From contig RCAB01000291.1 of assembly GCA_003640385.1 (NCBI GenBank), positions 1-64,000 on the forward strand: a stretch of DNA of 64,000 nt, read 5' to 3'. Origin of the DNA: Setaria digitata. Its lineage: Eukaryota > Nematoda > Chromadorea > Rhabditida > Setariidae. Below, in pieces: positions 1 through 13,462 of this stretch. A program made the translations under genes and the position numbers. Within the stretch, counting starts at the first letter, position 1; every line of letters starts with the position of its first letter. The notes under the pieces are model-generated. The model saw only the letters and a list, made by a program, of their open reading frames with translations, was not told where the DNA came from and searched no databases.

Positions 1-300
1 TATAATAATAATAATAAATATAATAATAATAATAATTATAATAATAATAATAAACATAATAATAATAGTAAATATAATAATAATAAATATAATAATGATA
101 ATAAATATAATAATAATAATAATAAATATAATAATAATAATAAATATAATANCAATAATAAATATAATAATAATAATAATAAATATAATAATAATAATAA
201 ATATAATAATAATAATAAATATAATAATAATAATAACAATAAATGTAATAATAATAACAAATATTATAATAATAATAACAGTAATAATAATAAATAATAA
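1..300. repeat. AAT/ATT microsatellite
   Basis: Nearly pure AAT units broken at intervals by AAATAT, on the + strand. There is one ambiguous base (n) at 152, followed by a C that breaks the pattern, so the assembly is uncertain here. Open frames across it (poly-Leu on one strand, Ile/Asn on the other) are products of the repeat. It lies just upstream of the first recognisable exon. Confidence 0.95.
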
Positions 301-484
301 ATAATAATGATGATGGAGTATGAAAAATCATATATTATCACTATAATGCAAAAACAACACGGAATTAAAGTTCGTCGAAATTTAATTGGGTTGTCATTGC
401 GGAAGTTCATATTTTGTTTCAATTTTTGTTCAAATGTGATTTGAAAAAGAAGTTCTTAAGATAATGTTTGCTTTTCATATTTAG
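301..484. other. Non-coding stretch before first exon
   Basis: No open frame with coding character. It ends in a pyrimidine-rich ...TTTTCATATTTAG acceptor at 484, so it is either the 3' part of an intron or sequence upstream of a trans-spliced start. Confidence 0.5.
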
Positions 485-3400
485 AAAAAGTTTGCATATG
501 TGCTCCGAATGGTTCGGACATACACATGGAATCCATCAACTCAGTCTAGTTTAGCAATCCTTGGTAATTTTAACAATGAAGACGAGAAGACAATAACCAG
601 TTCGCTTCCAACTGCATCGACAAGTTTATATCCCAATCAGTGCTTCTCAACTAGTCCCATTTATAGACCAAAATTTAAAAGCGGCCAAGTTACAAGTATA
701 CCCACCGCTACTCCTAAGGAAGGTCCGCAGAACAATGCCGCACTTACCTCTTCAGAGATTCTGTCTAGTACCAGTAGTCATGGTGAATATCCAATGAACA
801 TGCTAGAATCTCAAACGACGTCGTTGTGGCAACCTCGTCACCAAAATTTTCCAGTCACCTATTCGATCCCAGTCGATTTCAGCTGCAGTCTGTGCCATTG
901 GAGACCTCACCTTTTAGCGCCTCAAATAGCAGCACCAATTATGCTTGAACCAACAACACATCTTAGGCCCATAGACTTGTGGCAGCTTAGGCCTGTTCAA
1001 ATTGGTGACAAAGTTTATTATGAACCGGTGGGCAGCAGTCCCGCATTTTGTAACGGTCCAGATCATTCGGTTACATCCACCAGCTTGTTAGCTGTTTCAA
1101 GCAGTTCACGTTTTCAAAATATAAGTTTTACCAGTATCTTCTTATTTTGAACATGGCTTCAACAGTAATGATAAAATGAAAAAAAAAAAAAAAAAGAAAC
1201 TCCCTAAATTCATCATCGATTTGAAAATTTCACTGGTATTTATAGAACGAAAAGAACTGAAAATATACCATGATACAAATTATTCTGTATCTTTCAGGTT
1301 AAATCTCACATATCAAATGGTACTACTCCAATGTCTGTTGGCAGTGTCAATGAGCAGGATAGTAAAATGATTCAACCAGAAGCAATTGGCATTCATCATC
1401 CTACTACTTCTAGGTAAAACGGAGGTACTTATCCTTGCAAAATTCCTGCTCTTTTCTACTGCTCGAAGTAAGGCTTGGCTACTGCCCTAAGTTATTCCAT
1501 GTTAAAATAATGGAATGATTTAGATAGCCATTGCTGTGAACATTCAAATTTATTGCTGTTACGTTTTAGTAAAAAGTGTTTTATTTACATTGCGAAGAAA
1601 TCTCCTGTTAGATCCAGACTTTTTTTCAGTAATACTAGTCCAGCAGATCTACCATGGACTTGTACAAATCCACCGCAAAAAAGCGGAATTGGCGGAACAC
1701 CTTCTTGGCAGATACCTTGCTTGGTTAAACCAGAAGAGCTCGTCTTTGACACAGTCTGTTAATTTATCATTATTATCTGCGTTGATTTCGAGTGCCAAAC
1801 TTACACAACACAGATCGATCAAATTATAGCTTTCCGATCTCTTTTTTTTTTTTTTTTTTGATAGAGTCAATTACGCATTAAAGCAAAACGTTAGTTATAT
1901 TTTAATAAACAGCTAAATCTATTTCATATTTTCAATGGTGCATTTTTAAAAAAGAGGTAAAAGTGTAGATGACTTTTTCAGGTCGACAATCTCCAAAAAA
2001 CCTTACGGTAACTCCAGTAGGCCAACAGAAGTTCTTTCCCTACTTAACTATGCTTTAACTACTTCGATTTCAGAAAACCAATGCAAATAGAACACTTTCT
2101 ACCAATCATAATTCACATTACCAAATTGCTTCAAGTCATCAAAGTTAGTTAAATGTTACTTTTTTTTTCGGTAGTTCAGGAAAAAAATACCTAAAACATT
2201 TTCTACTCATCAGAACTTTTAAAAAATTTCCAGACGAAAATGTGGATGCGAGAGAAGTGCCACATTTAATAAGAGCTTTGTTTCGGTTTCATAAATTCAT
2301 ATATCAAAAAAAAAAAAAGAAAAAATAATAACAATAATGTTGCGTAGCGGCAGTAAAAAGCAAAATCATGCTTTTCACAAGATCAGATTTTAATTGTTCA
2401 AATAACAACTTTTCAGCACATCATAGTCCGTATCAGGATTACTTCTCTCAGAAAATAGTATCCATACCGTCACAGCAGTGGAACCGGAAAATCACTGCTA
2501 CTGAATCCACGGAGCAGTATAAACGTGACCTACAATTACAAATTGAGCAAAATCACCGTCGCAGAGAAGAAGAACGTCAACGTGAACTAGAAATGGAAAG
2601 GAAAGAGATGATAAAGTAAGCTTACGTTTAGCTATAAATAAATATCGATGCTTAAAAAGTTACCCATAATCAATTTGCTGGTGGTAGATGTCAATTTATT
2701 AAGAGAGTATTTCCGGTAGATTTGGAAACTGCAGTCTTTTCCTGAGTATCTTCTACAGATTTGAGGAGTACAAGCGAAAAGTTCAAGAAGAAATTGAAGA
2801 AGAAGAACGTAAAGAAAAAGAAAAAATATTGGCAGCACAACGCAGAGCAGCTAGAATGCGAGCCTTACAGGAAGAAGCGGAAACAAAGGCTTATCATGAA
2901 GCAGAAAATCGTACGAGGCGTAGCGGTACGTGTAGTACTAATTCAGTAATGCATTTGGTAACATTATCAGTATTTCTGATAGACATTTGTGCAGTACAGA
3001 GTCATTGCTTAAGAAAACCAAGTTTTATTGTTTTTCAGAGGGAACAAGGAAAAGGGAGAAAAGAACATCTTCAACAGCGGAATCAAATCGTCTGGAATGG
3101 TGGGAGAAGAAGAAAGAACACATTAACGACAATGCAGCAAGAAGAGTCCATTCTCCAGTTATTCCAGCTCTTCGGTTTGCTAATTATTACAGTCCTCGCG
3201 ATTTTTATCTCCCTTTATGAAGATTCTAAACACTATAGATATGAACTGGAAACATCAGAACTCCTGTGATCAGCTTGATGATATTAAATGCATAATGCAT
3301 CAACACTTGGAAACTTTTACAGGAACAAGAATGAAACTTTTGGTGTTCCTTCGCAAAATACGGTATTTGAAATATCAAGGAGCAACCCAGGTATAACCAA

Positions 3401-3810
3401 TTGTTTCCCATCAGATCGACCGACTAGATCTCGCTCATCATCAAGGTGATCTGCACTGAATTTAAGTACAAATCAGAATATTTCTAGTCATATTCGAACT
3501 TCCTTGTGGCCAAATACGTTGTTTGGTCTTAAAGATGTCATCTTCTGAACAGTCCGTCATTATCTATTGGCCTATCTAGCCGCACTGCACCGGTAGATGC
3601 ACAATACCGATTGACTGAACAGTTCCCGGCGTTTCACAATTGTTTTCTCAAATAGTCACATCGAAGCATATTAGTTCTTGCAGGTTAAGTCGACGTTGTT
3701 ACCATTCATCCATGACTTCAAGGCAGAATAGCAGTTCACATTCAACACCAGTTCGTCAGAGAACCTCTCAGATTTACCATCATAAGGAGTCATCATCAAG
3801 CAATTCATAG
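485..3810 (+). CDS. Coiled-coil protein, CSPP1/CCDC66-like (centrosome/cilium), 5' end uncertain
   Basis: Phase-consistent exons: 485 to about 1028-1109 (donor unclear), 1298-1413, 1630-1757, 1982-2007, 2074-2143, 2417-2615, 2759-2925, 3039-3174, 3323-3390, 3415-3445, 3488-3517, 3553-3630, 3684-3810, stop TAG. The first Met in the open frame is at 509, but the frame is open from the acceptor at 484, so upstream exons may lie outside the window. The first part is Ser/Thr/Pro-rich. 2500-3130 encodes a highly charged coiled coil (EQYKRDLQLQIEQ, FEEYKRKVQEEIEEEERK) ending in NRLEWWEKKKEH and SPVIPALR. The tail is Ser/Arg-rich. From memory, alternating EYKR-type helices plus an SPPVPA-like motif recall the microtubule-associated CSPP1/CCDC66 proteins; no catalytic domain is seen. 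The exon structure is well supported, the family name only moderately. A generic coiled-coil protein is the alternative. Confidence 0.6.
1178..1195. repeat. Poly-A tract in intron
   Basis: Run of A interrupted near its end, lying in the first intron of the coiled-coil gene. Similar runs recur at 1843-1859 (T), 11913-11932 and 19179-19201 (A), always in introns. They are potential indel sites in the assembly. Confidence 0.8.
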
Positions 3811-5112
3811 TGAGGAAATTATTTTTACTCCTGGGGATTCGACAGCATATTTCAAAAATTGGATTTGATCATCTTCGCTATTGCCTTAACGCAAAAATAG
3901 CTTTTTATTATCGCGGGACAATAAGCTGATATAAGACAGTTATCAGGCAATAAAAAGAGCACTATTAACAGCACATTGAGGGTAGCAAATTGCACCTTCC
4001 CATTCTCCTATATTTTGACGCAATTTCATTACTAAGGGGAAGTTTAAAAAAAATTTCAGCAAATATAATGAAAACGAATTCAAGTGTGGGGCGAGAGATT
4101 CAAGTGTTTTGTGAATCCACATCTTCAGAAAGGTAGAACTGTTGCAGTCAGTTGGTTAGAAAGTGAAAAAGAAAATGGCTGTTGTAATTTCACCGATTCC
4201 GTTAAAGATGGAGCACTTTGCCTTTAAATAATAAACAATATTTCACATGAAGTATCGATAGATATTCGTTACTTACTTGTAATAATTAGAACGTAAAATG
4301 GATATGTCGTTAAAAAAAGATTTGATAAGTCAGCCATTCGGCTGTCTATATGCATATATTTTATATACTGCTGAGATGCTGCTCCTGGGAATCCATTTTA
4401 ATGAACCGGTTTTCTAACACAGATATTCTAAAAAGTTTCTTAGGCGGACTTGATTCCTGTCACGTCTCATTCAACTTGAACTGAACCGATGAGAGTTTGA
4501 CTGCTTGAGTAAATCCTTCAAAGGGATTGTTTATCCAATGGTCCATAATTTTTTATATGGAACACGGAAAACCTGACAATTTAAGAATGAATAAAAGAAA
4601 ATGATGATTGATTCAATCATTTAAATGTCCGTAGAAAAATCTAATTTCTAAAGTAACACTCAAGGAGATTGCATCCAGTTCACTACTCAATGCTGGGATG
4701 CCAAATTTGCATTATACGTAACTATTCGGTACTGGGCGGAAGTTTTAAAATTTCATTTTTTTTTTTTTGGCGTTTATTTGTTTTTTCAAGTACCATGTAG
4801 ATTTTATAACTGATATTATGAGAGTGGTGTAGATCACCTTTGTGGAGCTGTGTTCTACGTACGTCAGTGTCCTTAAGACACAGTATCGGCAGTGCGAGCG
4901 ATATATCTTCACGTTCTTCTATTGACTTTATCAGTGTGAACACATTCTCACCCAGAACTGTAGAGGAATCATTCATACAATGGAGGGAGAAATGATCTAG
5001 TTGATTGTAAATCTTACCAGTAGAAAGATCACTGTTTCGACTATTATTTAGCGTTTAAAATATGTTTGAATGACTATTTGCTGTAACACCTAACAAAGAG
5101 ATGAGGAAATTA
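3811..5112. other. Intergenic region between coiled-coil gene and ATM
   Basis: Contains the 3' UTR and poly-A signal of the upstream gene. A short frame beginning near 3820 (SEEIIFTPGD) directly follows the stop in another frame; it would need a 22-base intron to join and is taken as chance. Nothing else looks coding. The 1.3 kb gap between two same-strand genes is compatible with an operon or with independent promoters. Confidence 0.6.
3949..3954 (+). terminator. Poly-A signal AATAAA
   Basis: Canonical AATAAA about 140 bases after the stop codon of the coiled-coil gene, the right distance for its cleavage and polyadenylation signal. Confidence 0.6.
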
Positions 5113-5121
5113 TTTTTTCAG
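5113..5121 (+). promoter_or_regulatory. 3' splice site just upstream of ATM start (probable SL acceptor)
   Basis: TTTTTTCAG followed by GT and then the ATG at 5124. With only two bases between acceptor and start codon and no obvious upstream coding exon, this is best read as a spliced-leader trans-splice site. It fixes the choice of start. Confidence 0.6.
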
Positions 5122-5123
5122 GT

Positions 5124-8100
5124 ATGGCTTTAGCTCTGTTAACGAGAAGATTAGAAGAAATATATGAGAGGAATGGAACCTTGACAGCTGTATGCAAATT
5201 TTAGTCGTTGCTCTCTCTTATTCCATCCAGTTTGTAGTATTATTAAAATCTGTAATACATAAAATCGGCAATGTAATATATAAATACAAAATATTAAGGA
5301 GGACTGGGAAACAATACATCATATTTTTGAAAATGAAGCATTCCTCAATGCCCTGCAAAAAGATGGGCGTATATTCGGTTTTGATCACAACCAATTTGTG
5401 GCGAAGTTAGGAGCCTGCGTTTTGCAAGTAATCTTTTTTCTTATATGTCATTGATAAAATCCATAAAAAAAAGAAATGACAAAAATTAAGGTATAAAAAA
5501 AAGTATAAAGATTTTCGAGGAGATTTATTGTCCTCGTTTTTAAACTATGTTACAAAAATCATGAGAAGCACATTCAGTTCCGAGATGGATAAAATGTTAT
5601 ATATACTTAAGTTTGTCTGACGTATAGACGTATAGGAGATGGAACAAAATCAAGTTACTTCAACAGTCAAGAAATTCAGTCGTCGGGCTTTTGATGCATT
5701 CAGAACTGTCGTATGGCATTTTGTGAAAAAAACTGGTCAGTCCATTGTTAGACTTATAGGATTTAGTGGCTGAATAATTCGCCTCACATATTAAAGATGA
5801 ATAAAAGGTGCTTTCTGTTTTCTACCAATTTTATGATATTGATTTAGAATCAAGTGAATTTACAGATGTTGTTGATGCAGTTACTGTAATGGACCACTTA
5901 CTGAGACTTCTACATATTACCTTGTCAAGTAAGCAGCAAATCATGGATGACACAACTGCCCTCTCGCATCGAAATTTCGCTGCAGATATCATTGCTCTGT
6001 TAACATTGTTATTGGAAAAGAAGTCGATTTTGGTCTTGAAACCTCACTATTGTTACAGTAAAGATTGCCCATGTCAGAAATTCCTGCTTTAATTTCTAGT
6101 TATCTCATATTTTAACTCCAATGATTTTCAGGTTTATGGTTAGATTGCATGCAATTTTGCTTCAATTGTATTGATAAAAGAGAATACAGTTCTACTTTCC
6201 GGACCTGTTCCTGGATTCTTTTGCAAGTAGCTCGTTCCGCCAAATATTGTAGTCTCATGTCCCTTATGGAACAGATGGTGGGAAAAATCACAGAAATGTT
6301 GAGGGAATATATGTAAGTTAATCGAAAACTTTTTTTTATTTGAAAAAAAAAAGTCAACTTTGCTGTTTAGATCAACTCGAATGTAATAAGTTGCTTGAGA
6401 AAATGTAGAAATACTTTTGGATATTTTTTTAGCTTTTTAATTCAAGAACATGCGAAAGTATCTGGTAGAGACTACACTTATTATTTTTCAGGTTAAGCTT
6501 TCATTCCGGCTATAAGACTTTTATGTTATGCGATGATTTTTATGTCAACATTATGCGTATTTTTAATGAACTTTTATTTGAATTCGGAGCTGAGAATTAT
6601 CGTCTGATGAAAGCGGTATGTGATCACTGGATTTTACTGTCACACTTGTAAAGAAATCATTTCTAAATTCCGTTATGTTTTATTTTTAAGCATTCTGAGG
6701 AACTTTGTGAATTAATTGGTCGGGGCTGGGCGGACACGGCTTCTTTTTGGCAATCACGGAAATTCTCTGATGAGCTGATAGCGTCATTAGATGAGGTGAG
6801 CGTCATATTATTTGAAGTTTCAGTAATAGAATTTAATAGCTAGATTTTAGCTTGCAAAGGAATTATTTGACAAATAACAATAATAATCTCACCAACTGAC
6901 AGTACAGTTGTGTATTATTGTAGCTATTGTCTATTGTTTTATCTTTCTGAATAAGTATGAAGCTTATTACATTCATTTTCCAGCAGTCTAAATTTGTTGA
7001 AACCATATTTATAATGCATCACCCGGATTGCTTACCTGGTTCTTTGCCATTATCGAATTCAGTGAGAGCCTTATTAGATCTTATTTTGGATAAAGCTGTC
7101 AACTGTGCGAATGGCCTATCTTCGTTTCACAAAAGTACATATCGGTAATTTTTGTATCAAGCTGTTGCGACTTGATAATGCATTGCACGTCCTTTAGTAG
7201 GCGGTAAAATTTATATCAAATTTTAATTTTTATTCTCTTCTACAGCATTCGAGAGATTCAGATGGGCACAGTGCATTAAGCTTCTACCAAATTTTACTGA
7301 TGTAATTTATATGTTGTCCTTTCACATTTAATTTTTTTTTTCTTACAGGTTTGGACAAATACAGTTGTTACCAGATGGAGTTGTCAGTCTATTAGCCAGG
7401 ACATTTACGCTTTGTGTGGTACAAAATATCGACGACCCTGATTCTTGCAACTCACTGTTTGCTTCAATCCGTGAAAAGGATGAACGATGGTTTGTTCAGT
7501 TTTTGGCAAATATTCTACTTTATTTCTACTTTATCTGCTTCCTCACGTTTCAGTAATACATTGTAGATGCTCTCCTTTGAATTGAAAGATGCTGAGTCTT
7601 AATCCAATATTTTGGCTTTTCGTAGTTCGCAACAATATCTCTACTCCTTCCTAAGGTGACATTTTCTTTTTCACAGGTGTCAGATAATTGAAAAACTTTC
7701 TGTTCGATGGAGCCATCGTTTGCCACTTCAGTTGAAGAAGAAATTTTTTATGGATATCATTCAATCATCAGTTTTGATAAAGAGGTAGTGAAAGGCTTCT
7801 ACATTTATTGTTATACTGAATGAACCAAAGTCAGAACTTGAGCTTTGGACCTTTCCCATAGATTTTGGCGCAAAAAAATTTTCGAAAACTAAAAAAAGAA
7901 AGCACACATGCTTTTATTTGAATCCATAATATGGTAGTTTTATTATATAAAACTATATTATATATACAATAAACTGTTTGAACTCCTAGAATCCTATTGC
8001 ATTTGTGTGATAGTTCAAAGAAATAATTTCCAGGGAAGAACTGCTGGTATGGTATTTGCAAACTGTAACATCTGTTGCGGAGTCATCTATCATAGAACTG

Positions 8101-11100
8101 CTTGATAAGGAGCATTGTACATATCTGTGGAAGTTTACTCTTTCAGTGATCCATTCACAGTCTCGAACTGTTTCGGAATGTGCAGTTCGCTTGCTGTGCA
8201 AAATTGTAGTTCCTTGTACGCCATTTTACATCTGGTTTTTTATGAAAAGTTTCTTTTAAGCATATATTTCTAATTACAGGTACAAAAAGGCTGGGTTTAG
8301 ACGGTACCGACGTGTCAAAAATCATTTGGAGTAATATAAGTCGTTTGGACTTCTGCACGACTGGAGTCGCATGTCTTTTAGCCCATGTGCTGAGCAATTT
8401 CGAGTTCGATGAACACTTCGAAGTCCAGTATACTTAGATTATTTCCTTCTTTATTTTCTCTTCAGCTAGCATATATAGCTAGAAATAATTGTTCAGTAGT
8501 AAATAGCAGGCATGATTTTTTAACTGACATTAGTATTTAAATCAGGCCTGTTGACGAAAGTGCAGTAACCGGATGGAGTTTCCGATGTGCTGTGCTGAAA
8601 TTTATTTTGAAGGCTTCGACGAAGCCAGAAAATGTACCAGCGGATGCGGTTTTAGAAATACTTTGCTTTATACCAGATTTCCACTGTGAATCTCTGAAAT
8701 CAGGTAAAATATTTCTAAGATCTGTTATTGAGGTTCAATTAGAAAGGAAAGGATCACAAATTATCTCTTTGTTAAAATTTCCGCGTTTGTTTAGGTGACC
8801 TCATAAATTTTTTACTGCTTCAGTTAAAGCATCGCTTAATCTTTAAAATACGGGACCAAGATATTGAATATGCTGTACTATTACCAAATAAAATATGTAA
8901 TAATTGAATTGCAGATATCAACAAACTAGAACGTTATCTTATGAATCTTTTCGCAATTCCTATTTTGGAAACACCGTGTCGAACTGCAAGAAAGAAATTT
9001 TTTATCCGCGAATTGGTAGCTTTTATAGGAGATAATTTTATGGAGATGTGGGAAAATATGAAACTTGAAAATGTAGAACCGGGAACACTTCGTAAGTTCT
9101 CTTAGTTTTTAATTAGATGAGGACAGTAATGAAGAGAAAAGTCGATTGAAGGGAAAGCTATATATGAGCAAATTCCGCTGCTAAAGTCCCGATAACATGA
9201 TTTTTCACCAATATTTTGTTTGTTTTCTTTTCTCCTTATTATAATTCGAGACGTTTTACCAATTATAGTACTGAGGAAAATACTGTAGTTCAGAAGTATA
9301 ATCCTAATAAAATATGTCGTATATATGCTTATCATGACACTCTAAAAGTTCCAGAAACTAGTTACAGTAATTCAATTTCTCATATCAGATTTAGTATGTG
9401 AATTCTGTTAAGTCTTGCAAGATGCAGAAGATTGCGTAAATGTGTAGGTTTAATCCGACCTTCCATTGTCATTGTAACTGCTATATATTAACAGGGTCTT
9501 TTTATTTTCCATTAATATTTTTTTTTATTCAGGGCGAAATCAGATTAACTTGTTTTTCACAGTGCAAAATCTATTTTCCTGCTTTTGCATCCATGGCGAA
9601 GAATGTAATTCTCTGCTCAGAATATTGAAGGTATTCGTTTCTCATGCATTTGTATCAGTTTTTTGTTACTGTATATCTTGGTTTGCTTACACGTCTTTAA
9701 TATTGCTAATTCACATAGGTTATGTCTTCGGACCTTCCACAAATTATCCGAAGCGATAGACTCATTGGAACTGATGAATGGCTATTGACATTAGGAGCTA
9801 GGGGCAGCTGGCAAGCAGCGGATGAAAAGTTGAGGAATGCCATTTGTTTGGAGCTAAAAGAAATGACATTACAACAATTGGTTGACTTTCAATCTGGATT
9901 TGCAAATAATAAAGTGATTTTTAAAACTCAAATTTATCAGTTCCTTCAGTTGTTTCTCTTCCCTATTTTTTTTATGTTCACTTTTAATACTAATAATGAT
10001 GCAGTTGTGTGGTATATTTTGAAGATGAAATAGACACTAATTCTCAAAAAGATCTTCAGAAAATCTAACAGTTTACAGATGAAATGACCAAGATTATGGG
10101 ATTTAGGTCCAAGACTGGGATAAAGGAATGGTAAGTAGAAGTGACAGAGCATCAGAGATAGTGTCAAACTATATTCATGAAGCAGTTCGTAGGTGCAGTT
10201 CATTTGGCGAGGCTGTATTTACAATTGAACCGTTTGTCAAGTGTGGTACTGTGACGGAAAGGCTGAAATTTATTGCCATATTACGGTTTTTTTTCATTTA
10301 CAGAAAGACGCAAAAGTAGTTCGATCTCATGTTAATATGCCTGAGTATAATACCTTTCTTAACATGATCAGTTATTTTCTTTTGTCTTTTTGAGATTTAC
10401 CTGTTTATACTTTACTCGAGCATGTCATATTTTGGTTTTTCCAGTTCTCGTGCTATTCAAGAAAACGATAAATCTGTAAGGAATGTCAGTGAAGTTGTTA
10501 TTGGAGGGCTGATTCTTAGATACCTTCCGGTAAATGATTTTGCATCACTTTCAGCTATATTTCATGCTTAATTTTTCACAGATTTTTAATTTACAACATA
10601 CTAATTATTTACACTTGAATTTAGATGGAAAAATGGAAAACCTGCGGTATTTTATTTCGTAATTTAACTACTTTACACAAATCTTTGCATTGCTCGATTT
10701 GGTTAGACGAAGTGAGTTTGGCAAAATTTGTCATGAATGCTGATCTCCCAGATGAATTTCGTGCTAATGTTGTCAGAAATATTTACATGCCTCCACTAAA
10801 GCATAAAATTCATATCAGAATACTAGCGTTTCTTGTCAGCGTGGGTACATCGTGTTTGTACAAGGTTTTTATTTTCTTTTTTTTTTTTTTCTTTTCTAAG
10901 CTCTGAAACATTGCATCATACTTTATTTTTGTGAAAGGTTCCAAATTAGTTTCTTTGTTATAATTGAAAAGAGTGATATCTTTTTGGTATGAGACATGGT
11001 AATGGTAAATTCATGTTAACTTTTTTGTTAGCTCTAATTTTTTTTATGATCACATAAAATGGTTTCATTGATTTTTCAGCAGTTGATGAGGATTTTTCCG

Positions 11101-13462
11101 GTATTCGGCGCAATAATCGATCTATTTCTCGCAGCAGCCACCAATTCTTACACAGTGCAGCCTGCATCAAGCGATGGTTTTTTACCAGTAGACGAACCGA
11201 AGTAAACTGATGCCACCTTTTGCACATCTCCGATTAAAGCCAATATTAGTTTTTAATCTGACTTTCTTTTCAGGAGATTTGAAGTCATACGCAGAGTTTC
11301 TGCTAGCAGGCCATCATTTCAGCGTTACGTAAATGGACAGGAAATTAACGCTCCACATATGTTTTATCTAGATACACTTTTTCTTCTTCAGGAGGAAATG
11401 TTGGTTTTGGTTTATTTGTTTGTCGGTTGAGATCTAGTATATAAAAAAATTATTGATAAAAAAAGTATTTTTTCATCATTTGTAATAATTAGTGAGCTTA
11501 CGGTCTTTACAGTAATGTGTTTCAGACTGAACAGATTGTTCGACCAATTCGAATTCAAAAAATCTTTTGCCTCCACTGTGACAATGAATTTATGCAGTTT
11601 TTTCGTAAAACTACGAAAATTGCTACGGTCGTGCTGTTTCCTAGGATACGAATTTCTAGTATTTCGAGCTCTAAGAAATTTCTTAAAATGTGATTTAAGT
11701 GCTTGTAAGAGTTCGGTGAAGTTGTTCATCATTGAAAACTGTGTAACACTCTGTGCGCTAGCTGCGAGAAGTTGTTTGGCGAGTGCATGGTAAAAAAATT
11801 GAAATGTTTTAAAAGTATTAGTTAATTTTTAATAATTTGTCTCATTTGTTATCACTGGTAATAGTGAATCAATTTCGTGATGAAAACTAACCAGTTTTAA
11901 TGATGATTAGCGAAAAAAAAAAAAAAAAAAAACTGAGAACTACATAAAGTTACAGATAAGATTGATAGGATTTTGCCTAAATCTACTTCTTTCTTCCTGG
12001 GGAATGGTTAAAAAAGGGTAAATATTGGTACAATTCCTCTGTCTCTCCATCCCCATTTCTTTCAGAGAAAAGCTTTCTTGATAAACCTTTTTTTTTGAAC
12101 TAATGTACTGATATGTCCCAGTAAACAGTCAACAGGAACAAATATCGTCTCTTTATTAAATGGTTTGGTGTTTATGATTTATCATTAAACTTAAAATATG
12201 GTTATTTGACGATGAAAAAACTTTATTCATGTTTTCATTATTTTCAGTTCTGCGAACATCACCTGTTTATTAGATAGCTGGTTTGGTATTTATGATTTAT
12301 TACTGAACTTGGAATATGATTTGGCCGTGGAAAAAACTTACTGTGTTTTTGACGTCTTCATAGAAAACTCATATTGTAAAGAGCAAATCATGACGCGGAT
12401 TACCGTAAATGATTTCTCAGAAAGCGATTTTCGGAGTGAATACTTATTTAAGGTAAGTTCTCGAAATGAATTTTAATTTTTTTTCTAGGTTCTGTCAAGT
12501 AATGTGAATTTAAATTAGATTTCTATGGATATTAATTTGTCTCAAGTATTTAATTTTAGTAAATCTAGTATTTAGGAATCCTTAGGTCGTTTCAACCTTC
12601 TTCTTTGCAAAACGTACTGGAGTTGGCTGTATGAGAATTTTGGCAGGTTAAAGATTAAAGGTTAGCAGTTGTTCTTGTATATTGTAAGATGACTTTTCAA
12701 ATAACCGCAATATTTGTCACACACAGTTTGTTTTACAGATTCGCCACAAGCATTATGTCAGATACTACAAATTTGGTCGAAATATCCCACCTTACGGAAG
12801 TTTATCGCTCCATGTTTAACTCATTTCAACTCTTTTTACATGGGCTCACTTTATCATATTTCTCCTGTTAATGTTACATTGGAAGAATTGATTGCACTTG
12901 ATTTGCTTGGAATATTTTTTAATCCGTTGTAAGTACTTTTGAATTAGTTCTCAACTCATTATATTACTTATATTTTTACCTTAGTCATTTCTACATTTAC
13001 TATTGAAAACTACTTTTTATCTGCAAATAGGATATAATAAATTTTCAGTGAATTGTATCCATGTGAAGTTTACTGGTGTGTATGTCAAATTCTATCGTGC
13101 TCCCTTTTTGCTGCATATGTGAATAATTCATTTAGTGACGCCAGCAGCCAGTATGTGAATGTTGAAGACGACTCGGTGAGTCTTTTTCAGTTGGAAGGTG
13201 TGAGGTGTAAAATCACGCTCCATGACATCGCTTAATTTTCGAATTCTGTTCTAGATATCACTTCATTATTAATGAGTTTTTACCTTTGATATAATAATTT
13301 CGATATTCTCACAAGTTATCACACTGACAGTATCAGGAAGTGGTGCGAAGAACTAACGATAATACAGATGACACACTTTTCGTGCTATATTATTTCGAAC
13401 AGTTTGTTAGCCTTTTAAATATATCATGTGCTAACAATTTATTGAAGATTGCGAATCACGTT
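5124..13462 (+). other. ATM exon map, exons 1-27 (HEAT-like solenoid)
   Basis: Exons: 5124-5189, 5299-5427, 5636-5735, 5848-6057, 6132-6312, 6492-6615, 6691-6795, 6984-7144, 7349-7489, 7677-7784, 8034-8215, 8280-8427, 8546-8703, 8915-9091, 9533-9630, 9719-9913, 10107-10285, 10445-10529, 10625-10864, 11080-11201, 11274-11425, 11513-11789, 12248-12452, 12576-12660, 12739-12928, 13049-13175, 13337-13462. Each junction was checked for GT..AG and for matching phase. The least certain junctions are the donors at 11425 and 8215, chosen because only they keep the frame open. Confidence 0.7.

Noticed and set aside
36..304. Poly-Leu and poly-Ile/Asn open frames at the left end
   Set aside because: They are translations of the AAT microsatellite.
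3445..3880. Apparent frameshifts and stops in the tail of the coiled-coil gene, suggesting a pseudogene
   Set aside because: Short GT..AG introns with matching phases give one continuous frame to the stop at 3810.
11523..11690. Alternative frame [14 protein letters not shown]... in an ATM exon
   Set aside because: It hits a stop before the donor, whereas the other frame is open through the whole exon and matches the phase of both neighbours.
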